Below, one piece after another: positions 48,681 to 57,508 of a stretch of DNA of 64,000 nucleotides. How positions within the stretch are numbered: the first letter of the stretch is position 1; every line of letters begins with the position of its first letter. The notes beneath the pieces were generated by a model. The model ran no database searches and was not told where the DNA came from. It worked only from the letters and a program-made list of their open reading frames with translations. Where the stretch lies: the NCBI GenBank assembly GCA_022792945.1, contig JAAWBZ010000033.1, positions 1 through 64,000 of the forward strand. Reading direction: 5' to 3'. Origin of the DNA: Oscillospiraceae bacterium. Its GTDB lineage: Bacteria; Bacillota; Clostridia; Oscillospirales; Oscillospiraceae. The position numbers were made by a program, and so were the translations under genes.

Positions 48681-49955
48681 ATGACGCCATACGCCAACAT
48701 GACGCCCGCCGAGCTGCGGCAGGAGCACGAAGCCGTCTCCCAGGCCTTCGCCGCGGTGAAGGAGAAGCACCTCAAGCTGGATATGTCCCGCGGCAAGCCC
48801 GGAAAGGCGCAGCTGGACCTGGTCAGCGGCATTCTCACCGTGCTCTCCGACCCCGCCGACTGCCTGGACGGCGGGCTGGACACGCGCAACTACGGCGAGC
48901 TGGCAGGCCTCGCCTCCTGCCGGAAGCTGTTTGCCGAGCTGCTGGGCGTCAAGCCCGAGGAGGTCTTTGCCGGCGGCAACGCCAGCCTCAACCTGATGTA
49001 CGATGTCATCTCCAAGGCGTTCACCCACGGTCTGCTCCACAGTCCCCGGCCCTGGTCCCAGGAGAAAACCGTCAAATTCCTTTGCCCCTCCCCCGGCTAT
49101 GACCGCCATTTCAAGGTCACAGAATCCTTCGGCATGGAGCTCATCACCATCCCCATGACCGGCGCCGGACCCGACATGGACGCGGTGGAGGCCGCCGTGC
49201 AGGACCCGGCGGTCAAGGGCATCTGGTGCGTGCCCAAGTATTCCAACCCCCAGGGCATCATCTACTCCGACGAGACCATCGACCGCCTGGCGGCGCTGAA
49301 GCCCGCCGCTCCGGACTTCACCATCATGTGGGACAACGCCTACTGCATCCACGAGTTCGACGGCGGTTTTGTGCCCTTCCGGGACATTCTGACCCTCTGC
49401 CGCGAGGCGGGAAACCCGGATATGGTGTACGAGTTCGCCTCCACCTCCAAGGTCACGCTGCCCGGCGCGGGCGTGGCGGTGTTTGCCACCTCCGAGGCCA
49501 ACATGGCCTATATGAAAAAGCTCCTGAGCATCCAGGTTATCAGCTACGACAAGGTCAACCAGCTGCGCCACGTCCGCTACCTCCGGGACAAGGCCCACAC
49601 CCTGGAGCTGATGCAGCAGCACGCGGCAATCCTCAAGCCCAAGTTCGACGCCGTGGCCGACGCCCTGGAGCGGGAGATCCGCCCCCTGGGCATCGGCAGC
49701 TGGGCACGGCCCAAGGGCGGCTACTTCATCAGCTACGACGCCATGCCCGGCACGGCCAAGCGCGCGCTGGCGCTGTGCAAGGAGGCGGGCGTGGTGATGA
49801 CCGGGGCGGGCGCCACGTTCCCCTACGGCGTGGACCCGGACGACTCCAACATCCGCATCGCCCCCAGCCTCCCCCCGGTAGCCGAGCTGGAGCAGGCCAT
49901 TGAGGTATTCTGCATCTGTGTGCGCCTGGCAGCGCTGGAAAAGCTGATGCAATGA
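48681..49955 (+). CDS. Class I/II PLP-dependent aminotransferase (aspartate-aminotransferase-like)
   Basis: DMSRGKPGKAQLDL; FTIMWDNAYCIHEF; ASTSKVTLPGAG. Confidence 0.88.
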   Translation: MTPYANMTPAELRQEHEAVSQAFAAVKEKHLKLDMSRGKPGKAQLDLVSGILTVLSDPADCLDGGLDTRNYGELAGLASCRKLFAELLGVKPEEVFAGGNASLNLMYDVISKAFTHGLLHSPRPWSQEKTVKFLCPSPGYDRHFKVTESFGMELITIPMTGAGPDMDAVEAAVQDPAVKGIWCVPKYSNPQGIIYSDETIDRLAALKPAAPDFTIMWDNAYCIHEFDGGFVPFRDILTLCREAGNPDMVYEFASTSKVTLPGAGVAVFATSEANMAYMKKLLSIQVISYDKVNQLRHVRYLRDKAHTLELMQQHAAILKPKFDAVADALEREIRPLGIGSWARPKGGYFISYDAMPGTAKRALALCKEAGVVMTGAGATFPYGVDPDDSNIRIAPSLPPVAELEQAIEVFCICVRLAALEKLMQ

Positions 49956-49975
49956 TTCCCAACTGAAAAGTACGC

Positions 49976-50011
49976 CGCGCCGGAGCTCCCCTCGGGGGAG
50001 GCTCCGGCGCG
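49976..50011. terminator. Bidirectional terminator
   Basis: CGCGCCGGAGCTCCCC tcg GGGGAGGCTCCGGCGCG. Confidence 0.75.
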
Positions 50012-50018
50012 GTTCGTC

Positions 50019-50453
50019 TTATAAATAGCTTTGCAGGTCCCGCGAAAGCCGCTGCTCCGCCTGGATCAGCTGGCTGGCCAGGGAACGGGCCTCCGGGGAG
50101 GCGTCAGGGTAGCGGTTGCAGTAGCGGTGCAGGAGCTTGACGCCCTGGTTGCACCCGTCCACCATCAGGTCCGCCACCGACTGGTCGCCGGGCTGCAGGG
50201 CCAGCTTCAGGTTGGTTTTCATCCAGCTCATCCCCTTGGCCACAGGGCTGGGGCGCTTGCTGTCGGCCTTGCACTGGCGCAGCAGCGACTGGGCCTGGTC
50301 CCGCAGCAGCTCGTGGGCGCGGCGGCAGTTGCTCAGCTCCTGGCGCAGGTGGAAGCTCTCCACCATCGGCAGGACCTCGTTGATCGAGCTGACCGCCATC
50401 TGGATGCCCAAGTCACATTCGCCCAGCAGCCGGCGGGTGTCGTCATGTTCCAT
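50019..50453 (-). CDS. Hypothetical alpha-helical protein
   Basis: 144-aa ORF, helix-rich, unrecognised family. Confidence 0.7.
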   Translation of the reverse strand: MEHDDTRRLLGECDLGIQMAVSSINEVLPMVESFHLRQELSNCRRAHELLRDQAQSLLRQCKADSKRPSPVAKGMSWMKTNLKLALQPGDQSVADLMVDGCNQGVKLLHRYCNRYPDASPEARSLASQLIQAEQRLSRDLQSYL

Positions 50454-50507
50454 GTTGGTCGCCTCCCGTCCTCGTTTTGAGAATAGGATGCACCGATTTC
50501 CGCCAGA

Positions 50508-50957
50508 CTATCCTGATTTGCCGCAAAGTTCCGATAAAAGCCGCCGCAGGGCGGTCTCAAAGGCGATATCCTCCGCGGCGGTCCGGCGGCGCGGCCCCCT
50601 GAGCCGTCCGCCGCCGCGGCGGACGCGCTGAGCGGCGTGGCGGACAGCCAGGAGGGCGTCGATGTTGTCCGGGCCGTAGAGGAGGCCGTCCTGCCGGATG
50701 GGATGCGCGCCGCGGCCGAGGCACATGGCGGCGAGGCCGTAGTCCTGTGTCACCACCACATCGCCGGGGCGCAGCCGGTCCACCAGGGCAAAGTCCACGC
50801 TGTCGGCCCCCTGGTCCACCACGATGGTCTCCGCGCCGGGGCGGGCGAGCTGGTGGGCGGTGTCGCACAGCAAAAGGCAGGCAACGCCAAAATCCCGCGC
50901 CGCAGCCAGGGTGCAGTCCACCACCGGGCAGGCGTCCGCGTCAATGAGGATCCGCAT
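50508..50957 (-). CDS. YaiI/YqxD family protein (DUF188)
   Basis: MRILIDADACPVVDCTLAAA; DQGADSVDFALVDRLRPGDVVVTQDYGLAAM. Confidence 0.95.
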   Translation of the reverse strand: MRILIDADACPVVDCTLAAARDFGVACLLLCDTAHQLARPGAETIVVDQGADSVDFALVDRLRPGDVVVTQDYGLAAMCLGRGAHPIRQDGLLYGPDNIDALLAVRHAAQRVRRGGGRLRGPRRRTAAEDIAFETALRRLLSELCGKSG

Positions 50958-50971
50958 GAAACCCCTCCATC

Positions 50972-51060
50972 AAAAGTTTCGCCGGCCTTTTCAAAGGCCG
51001 CAGAGTCCAGAGGCAGCGCCTCTGGCCGCCATCCGCAGACGGCGAAATCCCCCCAAGAGG
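50972..51060 (+). repeat. Dispersed intergenic repeat copy D (longest)
   Basis: AAAAGTTTCGCCGGCCTTTTCAAAGGCCGC...TCCGCAGACGGCGAAATCCCCCCAAGAGG. Confidence 0.75.
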
Positions 51061-51112
51061 TCTGGAGGACCCTGCTAAGGGGTCCTCCAGCGCTTTCGTC
51101 TATCACACGGTA

Positions 51113-51856
51113 TCAAACCGTCTCCAGCTTCACCGCCGTTTCCAATGCCAGACGGATCATATCGGTGAAGGTGTTCTGCCGGTCCAGGGCTGAAAGGTGC
51201 TCGTCCGTCACCAGATGGTCCGAGATCGTGCACATGGCCAGGGCGCGGCCACCGTGGCGGGCGGCGCTGCAGTAGAGCGCCGCCGCCTCCATCTCCACCG
51301 CCAAAGCCCCCATCTTCGCCCACAGGGCGTTGACGCGGCGGCTCTCGGGCAGGTCGTCATCGTCGTTGTAGAAGCGGTCGGTGCTCACCAGATTGCCCAC
51401 CCGGCAGGGCAGGCCCATGCCCTCCGCCGTCTCCACGCAGGCGCGCAGCAGCGTGAAGTCCGCGATGGGCGCGAACACCCCCGGCAGGCCGTACTGCTCA
51501 GGAAAATGCGAATCGGTGCAGGCCGCCTGGCCCAGGACAATGTCCCGCAGGGCCACCGAGCCGTGCAGCGCCCCCGCCGAGCCGATGCGCAGGATGCTGC
51601 GCACGCCGAATTCCCGGAACAGCTCCTGGGAGTAGATGCCCATGGACGGCATCCCCATGCCGCTGGCCATCACCGAGACGCGGACGCCCTTGTAGTCGCC
51701 GGTGTAGCCCTGGACGCCGCGGACGTTGTTGACCAGCTTCGCGTTTTCCAGGAATTTTTCCGCGATCAGCTGCGAGCGCAGCGGGTCGCCGGGCATCAGA
51801 ACGGTTTGGGCAAAGTCGCCGCGGGCGGCGGCAATGTGCGGGGTAGGACAGGACAT
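51113..51856 (-). CDS. deoD: Purine-nucleoside phosphorylase (DeoD-type)
   Basis: TPHIAAARGDFAQTVLMPGDPLRSQLIAEKFL; VSVMASGMGMPSMGIYSQEL. Confidence 0.97.
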   Translation of the reverse strand: MSCPTPHIAAARGDFAQTVLMPGDPLRSQLIAEKFLENAKLVNNVRGVQGYTGDYKGVRVSVMASGMGMPSMGIYSQELFREFGVRSILRIGSAGALHGSVALRDIVLGQAACTDSHFPEQYGLPGVFAPIADFTLLRACVETAEGMGLPCRVGNLVSTDRFYNDDDDLPESRRVNALWAKMGALAVEMEAAALYCSAARHGGRALAMCTISDHLVTDEHLSALDRQNTFTDMIRLALETAVKLETV

Positions 51857-51884
51857 TGGGAACCACTCCTTTTTCCAGTTTCCC

Positions 51885-52835
51885 CTATTGTACCGCGTTC
51901 CGGCCTGGAACGCAAGTCCCCTGTTTCGCCGCCACGGCCCGGAGGACCGAAAGATATTCCTCCTGGCTGAGGTTTTCCGTCACCACCTCGAAATAAAGCC
52001 CCCCCAGCTGGAACTGCGCCTGGAACACGTGGCAGTATCCCGCGGGCTGGTTGGGTCCGTTCTCCACCACGGTGTAGGGTCCGTAGGGCATGGAGCGGTG
52101 GCCCAGGAGCATGGACACGCCCGATACGGTGGAGTGCAGCTGCTCGTCCTCGAACACCAGCACGGCGCAGTGAAAGACGGGCTGGGTGCTGACAGTCATG
52201 GTGACGCTGCGCTCCAGAGGGTCGTATTCCTTGCTGCCGGGGTCTTCGCACCAGGAAAGGGCGAACTGATCCCAGAGCACTCCCTCGGCGTCGCAGTAGA
52301 GCCACCGGCTGTCCGCGTCAAAGGCCGGCTCCAGCCCCGCCGGCAGCGCCTCCGGCCGGGGGTCCCAGCCCCAGTAGGCCAGGATCTGCTCCAGCGTCCA
52401 TTCCTCCTGGTTCTGCTGCAGGATCTGCATCCGCTCCAGGCTGGGCGCGGCATCCGCCTGCTGGGTTTCGTCCAGCTCATGGATGTGGATCTCGTCCGGC
52501 GGCAGAGCGGGCGCCTCCGGCAGTTCGGGCGCTTCAGGTGTTTCGGACGGTTCGGCGGTCTCCGGCGCAGTCTCGGCCGGCGTCTCCCGCGGCTCGTCAA
52601 TCGGCGGGGCGACCGCGGCAGGGCCGTCAGGGAGGGGTGCGGGCGTTTGGGGCGCCAGCCGCGGCAGCAGCGCCGCCCCCGCCAGCAGTACGACGGCAGC
52701 GGCCGCCGCGCTGGCCAGGTACCGCGCGGCAAAACGGCGGGGCTTTCGCGTCCGGATGCGGCGCAGCATGGTTTCGGCGTCCCAGTCGGGGACAGACGGG
52801 GCCGTCACCTGGCGGAAAAATTCATGGGTCTGCAT
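51885..52835 (-). CDS. Putative membrane-anchored anti-sigma factor
   Basis: Cytoplasmic N-tail, one TM, Pro/Glu-rich linker; directly downstream of sigma-factor gene. Confidence 0.7.
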   Translation of the reverse strand: MQTHEFFRQVTAPSVPDWDAETMLRRIRTRKPRRFAARYLASAAAAAVVLLAGAALLPRLAPQTPAPLPDGPAAVAPPIDEPRETPAETAPETAEPSETPEAPELPEAPALPPDEIHIHELDETQQADAAPSLERMQILQQNQEEWTLEQILAYWGWDPRPEALPAGLEPAFDADSRWLYCDAEGVLWDQFALSWCEDPGSKEYDPLERSVTMTVSTQPVFHCAVLVFEDEQLHSTVSGVSMLLGHRSMPYGPYTVVENGPNQPAGYCHVFQAQFQLGGLYFEVVTENLSQEEYLSVLRAVAAKQGTCVPGRNAVQ

Positions 52836-52837
52836 GG

Positions 52838-53368
52838 TCAGCCACCTTTCTGGTCGGGGCCCAGGGCCGCACGCAGCTGAGCGATGGTGCGGTAGAGCCG
52901 GTTTTTTACAAAGGATTCGGACACCTCCAGAGCCTGGGCCGTCTCGGCCAGGGTCAGGTCCAGGGCAAAGTGGAGGCAGAAGATTTTGCGCGTCAGGGCC
53001 GGCTGGCGGGCCAGGGCTTCCCGGACCTGCTCCAGCAGCGCCTGGGTGACCAGCCGGTCGTCGAGCTCCGCCGGCGGGGCGGGCACGTCGCCGGACATAT
53101 CCTCCAGGGAGAGCGGCTCGCACAGGACGCGGCGGGAATAGTGCCGGTGGAGCTGCTGCCGGGCCAGCTTTTTGACAAAAGCCGGCGGGTTTTCCACATA
53201 GCCGCCGCCGCGCCGGCGCAGGACGGCATACAGCTCGGCGTAGGTATCCTGAAACAGGTCCTGGAGTTCGGCGGGGTCGCCGCATTTGGCGGTGAGATAG
53301 ATGAGAATCTGGCGGTGCGTCGCATTGTAAATAGCCTCAAACGCGGTGTCCGCCGCAGGCACGGTCAT
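52838..53368 (-). CDS. ECF-type RNA polymerase sigma factor
   Basis: LQDLFQDTYAELYAVL region 2; CLHFALDLTLAETAQALEVSESFVKNRLYRTIAQL region 4. Confidence 0.92.
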   Translation of the reverse strand: MTVPAADTAFEAIYNATHRQILIYLTAKCGDPAELQDLFQDTYAELYAVLRRRGGGYVENPPAFVKKLARQQLHRHYSRRVLCEPLSLEDMSGDVPAPPAELDDRLVTQALLEQVREALARQPALTRKIFCLHFALDLTLAETAQALEVSESFVKNRLYRTIAQLRAALGPDQKGG

Positions 53369-53383
53369 GGCATCGCCTCCTTT

Positions 53384-53421
53384 CGTACTATAAGCGGCAC
53401 GCGGATGGGAAAAAGTTTCAC
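53384..53421 (-). promoter_or_regulatory. Candidate ECF autoregulatory promoter
   Basis: Minus strand GTGAAACTTTTT ... TTATAGTACG upstream of the sigma gene. Confidence 0.4.
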
Positions 53422-53744
53422 CGCCGCGGGGAAAAATTTTCGGCCGCTATCGGGCGGCGGAGAAGCTATCCGTTCGGCCAGGTTGGCTCTATGGAAATCG
53501 CGGAACATACAAGGTCTGTTCCGGGGATCTTGCGACGAAGCAGGTCAAGGGATATCCCTGTCTTTATAACAGACGGGGCAATCTGGAACATGCAAAATTT
53601 CTGTTTGCGGATAAGAGGTTGTAAAATAATCCCATTTTAATATAGCGCAAAACGGATTTTTCTGCAACCTCCGGCAGTTTTCGCGTTGACAGATTTGGGG
53701 ATTTATTATACTATAGACTTATCCAAAATTAGGAGGTTCATTTT

Positions 53745-53945
53745 ATGCCCACACAAAAGCCGGTCGCAGAGCGCGTTGCGCTGATCGACCAGAAAATTGA
53801 GAAGAAAAAGAGAGAGATTGCGGCACTGGAACAGCAGAAAAACAAGCTGCTGCATCCTGTGAATATGCGGACCGTCATGACCAAAGCCAAGGAGGCCGGT
53901 ATGACGCCGGAGGAGATTGCGGAGAAGCTGGGAATCGAGGTTTGA
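53745..53945 (+). CDS. Small hypothetical protein (66 aa, coiled-coil plus HTH-like tail)
   Basis: RBS AGGAGG upstream; EKKKREIAALEQQKNKLLHP...KEAGMTPEEIAEKLGIEV; strong terminator downstream. Confidence 0.75.
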   Translation: MPTQKPVAERVALIDQKIEKKKREIAALEQQKNKLLHPVNMRTVMTKAKEAGMTPEEIAEKLGIEV

Positions 53946-53951
53946 ATCTGT

Positions 53952-53989
53952 AAGACGCCGAATGTATCACAAGATACATTCGGCGTCTT
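53952..53989 (+). terminator. Perfect 17-bp-stem terminator
   Basis: AAGACGCCGAATGTATC acaa GATACATTCGGCGTCTT. Confidence 0.8.
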
Positions 53990-54005
53990 GGCTGTGACTG
54001 CGCCG

Positions 54006-54541
54006 TTAACTCGCTTCCCAGCCCGCAAAAATTGCAGACCGAATAGCATGCTTTCCATGTCGCAGCAACCGGAATTTCGTTGGGGGATTGCTCCTGAAGG
54101 CGTGCTTTCCGGACTCATCCACCGCCGGATCAACACCGGCAAAGCTCACAATGGAGCTGCGCTTTGAGAACCGGCGGACATCGCCAATCTCCGCCATCAA
54201 CGGGACGGCACCGGTTTCGCCCACACCGTACATGGCCCGGACGGTTTCATGCTCCGGAAGCTGCCGGGCCAGCACAGCCTTGGCGGAGGTCAACTCCCTT
54301 GCGGTAGTAATGCGCAGCTTGGTGTTGCTGTTTGATCCTGTCAATATCAGCAGACACATACTAATAAAGATTCTGACTGGTATGCCATTCGCATCCACGG
54401 CCACATGTATTTTGGTGTTGAACCCCCTTTTGTTCTGGACATATCCTGGTTACCGCCCTTTGCTCCTGCCGCATGAGCAGGAAGCTTCCATTTCTTGCCC
54501 CTCTGCTTTCTTTTTTTGTTTGCTTCCATTATATCACACAC
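54006..54541 (-). mobile_element. Chimeric IS remnant: IS110-like C-terminal fragment fused to IS5-type DDE fragment
   Basis: MYGVGETGAVPLMAEIGDVRRFSKRSSIVSFAGVDPAVDESGKHAF (IS110-like); AVDANGIPVRIFIS preceded in another frame by RTKGGSTPKYMWPWM (IS5-like). Confidence 0.6.
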
Positions 54542-55132
54542 TATCTGCGTTACCCCTCCCCCATTCTGCTTCCCCCGGCCTCCATACTAACAAGACACCC
54601 GGGAGAAGCAAAAATGCCCACCAAAGGCAGGCATTTCATGGAAAAGAGCGCAAAAAATAGAGGCCGCTTCGCTCTCACAAAACGACCCCTATTCGTCTAA
54701 TTTGTTTGCTCCGTCAATGGCAGCCTCGACAATGGGCAGATACTTTTCCGGGCATAGCTTCAATTTGTGGCTGACGCTGAGCGCTATCCTCTCCGATAAG
54801 ATCAGGACTGAAACAGCGTTCACCGGCAGGCGGCAAATCCATACCAACCGCAGCATAACATAGGGATTGGAGTGTTCGGGAGCCTTTTGACTGCGCTTTT
54901 CCAAACAGGATTAGGCACGGGCATCTGGTTTGTCATCCCTTATGGTTGGGGTATTTGTTTTTCTTCTTACGTTCTGGAAACGACCTTTGGCCTAATGCCG
55001 CCAGACAGAATAGGTATGGACTTTGACATCACCCTTTGCATATTGTCAACTTGTGCTATAATTAGGAATTGCAGTCCTCTGGTTTTCCAGATATAGCGGA
55101 AATCGGTCGTCCGATTGAGCGTGGAGGTAGAG

Positions 55133-55266
55133 CTGATGAATTGGTTGGGCAATATTATTTGGTTCTTGTGCTGCGGACTGTGGCAGGGAATTTCCTGGCT
55201 GATTGCCGGTGTTTTATGGCGCATTACCATTGGTATTCTGAGCTTTCGCCGGCCCGCGCGGTGCTT
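55133..55266 (+). pseudogene. YccF-like membrane protein fragment
   Basis: MNWLGNIIWFLCCGLWQGISWLIAGVLWRITIGI resembles the YccF-domain N-terminus; frame runs into pdxK without a proper end. Confidence 0.5.
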
Positions 55267-55346
55267 CGCGGCTGTCAGGCGGCTTGCGTTCCGGGGCGGA
55301 ACGTGGTATGATGATGCAGAATTGGACTGCGGGGGGGATAGAGGCT

Positions 55347-56186
55347 ATGAAACGAATCGTCAGCATCCAGGATATCTCCTGCCTGGGCCGGTGCTCGCTG
55401 ACGGCGGCGCTGCCGGTGATCTCGGCCATGGGGGTGGAGTGCGCGGTGCTGCCCACGGCGGTGCTGTCCACCCACACGGCCTTCCCCGGCTTCACCTGCC
55501 GGGACCTCACCGACCAGCTTGCGCCGGTGGCGGACCACTGGGCCGCCCAGGGCATCCGCTTCGACGCCATCTACACCGGCTACCTGGCCTCGGCGGCCCA
55601 GGCGGAGGCGGTCTGCCAGTTCTTCGACCGGTTCAAGACCCCCGATACGCTGCTGTTCGTGGACCCGGCCATGGCGGACAACGGACGGCCCTATGCGGGC
55701 TTTGACGCGGACTTTCCCCGGGCCATGGCCCGGGTCTGCGCCCGGGCGGACGTGATCGTGCCCAACCTGACCGAGGCCTGTCTCCTGACGGGGACGGCAT
55801 ACCGGACGGCGTATGGGGAGGATGATCTCCGCGGGCTGCTGCAAGCTCTGGCGGCGCTGGGGCCGCGGTACGCGGCGATCACCGGCGTGCGCCTGGCCCC
55901 GGGGCAGCTGGGCGTCCTGGCCTACGACCGGGCGGAGGACCGCTTTTTTGCCCACGCGGGCGAGCACATCCCCGCCAGCTTCCACGGCACCGGAGACGTG
56001 TTCGCCTCGGCCTGCGTGGGCGGGCTGATGAACGGCCTGGACCTGGCGGCGGCGCTGGCGCTGGCGGCGGACTTCACGGTGGAGTGCATCCGCCGCACGG
56101 AGCGCACCCCGGACAACTGGTACGGCGTGGAGTTCGAGCGGGCGCTCCCCTATCTGGTGCGCCGCGTCGAAGATCTGCGCCCATGA
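55347..56186 (+). CDS. Pyridoxamine/pyridoxal kinase family protein
   Basis: MKRIVSIQDISCLGRCSLTAALPVISAMGVECAVLPTAVLSTHT; FHGTGDVFAS. Confidence 0.93.
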   Translation: MKRIVSIQDISCLGRCSLTAALPVISAMGVECAVLPTAVLSTHTAFPGFTCRDLTDQLAPVADHWAAQGIRFDAIYTGYLASAAQAEAVCQFFDRFKTPDTLLFVDPAMADNGRPYAGFDADFPRAMARVCARADVIVPNLTEACLLTGTAYRTAYGEDDLRGLLQALAALGPRYAAITGVRLAPGQLGVLAYDRAEDRFFAHAGEHIPASFHGTGDVFASACVGGLMNGLDLAAALALAADFTVECIRRTERTPDNWYGVEFERALPYLVRRVEDLRP

Positions 56187-56190
56187 GATA

Positions 56191-56220
56191 CCCCGCCGGC
56201 CAAAGCCGGCGGGGGTTTTT
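56191..56220 (+). terminator. Rho-independent terminator
   Basis: CCCCGCCGGC caaa GCCGGCGGGG GTTTTT. Confidence 0.8.
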
Positions 56221-56227
56221 ATACAGA

Positions 56228-57133
56228 TCACTCGAACCGCGGCGAGATGGAGTCCAGCAGCGGCAGTTGCACCGGATTTCGCCGGACGTCCTCGTAATAC
56301 CGCCGCAGATTGTCCACCGACATCCCGATGCCGAAGGAGATGGGCTCCATGGCCGCGTACTCCAGGGAGTACCACCCGTCGTAGCCGATCTGCGCCAGCA
56401 GGCGGAACACCGCCGGGAAATTCACCACGCCGTGCCCCGCGATGGTGTCCCGCAGGTAGTCGCCCGCCCGCGTCACATACCAGCCGGCCCCCGGGCACGG
56501 CCCGTTTCCGGGCTTGCGGAGGTAGTCCTTCAGGTGCACATGGACGATCCGGCTGGAAAAATGGCCGATGAACTGCTCGGCTGTCTCGTCCACAAAGCAG
56601 ATGTTCCCCACATCCGCCACCACGCCGAAGGGCGCGTCCCCCAGGGCCTCCGCCAGGCGCCGGAACGCGCCGCAGCCGTTGAAGCACATCCCCTGATCCT
56701 CGTATACGCACAAAACCCCGCGGTCCGCCGCGTAGAAGCACAGCTCCCGCACCAGCGGCACGGCCCGGACCAGCGACTGAGCAAAGTCCGCCTCCCCCCG
56801 CCGTGGGAGGACCAGCGGCGGGTGGATGGTGTGGTGGAAGTAGGGGCTTCCCATAGCCGCAGCCTGGTCGATCCGGTGGCGCATCTGCGCCAGCACCGCC
56901 GCGCTGTCCGGCCCCAGCAGCTCGCAGCCGGTGGAGTAGCAGCTCACCGCCAGCCCCTTGTCCCGGATGTACGCGCCCACGCGCCGCGCCTCGTCCACAG
57001 TCTCCAGGCCGGCACAGGGGAACGGCTCGATGGCCCCAAAGCCCTGCGCCGCGGCCCGGTCGATCACCTCACAGACGCTGACGCCCTGCTCAAAAAGAGG
57101 GCCGTAACTGCACAAAAACGCGCTGATCTTCAT
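56228..57133 (-). CDS. Sugar phosphate isomerase/epimerase (TIM barrel)
   Basis: VVADVGNICFVDE; IVHVHLKDYLRK; GYDGWYSLEY. Confidence 0.85.
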   Translation of the reverse strand: MKISAFLCSYGPLFEQGVSVCEVIDRAAAQGFGAIEPFPCAGLETVDEARRVGAYIRDKGLAVSCYSTGCELLGPDSAAVLAQMRHRIDQAAAMGSPYFHHTIHPPLVLPRRGEADFAQSLVRAVPLVRELCFYAADRGVLCVYEDQGMCFNGCGAFRRLAEALGDAPFGVVADVGNICFVDETAEQFIGHFSSRIVHVHLKDYLRKPGNGPCPGAGWYVTRAGDYLRDTIAGHGVVNFPAVFRLLAQIGYDGWYSLEYAAMEPISFGIGMSVDNLRRYYEDVRRNPVQLPLLDSISPRFE

Positions 57134-57508
57134 GTCGGTCTCTCCTTCCGTCTCTCGGCAGTTTCCTTACCGCTATTGTAGCATACTTTGCCCCGATTCC
57201 AACGGTCTGATTTTATAATTTCTGCCGGAATATTTAAGGGATCAGTCCTCCGGTGAAGCGGCAGGGAAACGATCCCTGCGGCAAGCGCACACCACCGGGC
57301 GGGCGTCCGCAGGACGGCAGCCGGCGAAAAACAAAAACTTTATCCGAATTTGATTGCATTTTGCCGGAAATTTCGTTATGTTAGATGTAGCCAGACAATT
57401 CCGCCCGCGGGGCGGTTGAAATCTTACTTTTTGCCAATACTAACCCCGATAGACCGGAAAGAAGCGCAGTTTCGGTCTGCCGCGCTGGCGCGCGGGAAAG
57501 GAGCCAAT

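Noticed and set aside
53461-53626. Protein-like reading frame KLSVRPGWLYGNRGTYKVCSGDLATKQVKGYPCLYNRRGNLEHAKFLFADKRL
   Set aside because: No start/RBS and no recognisable family; possible remnant but not supportable
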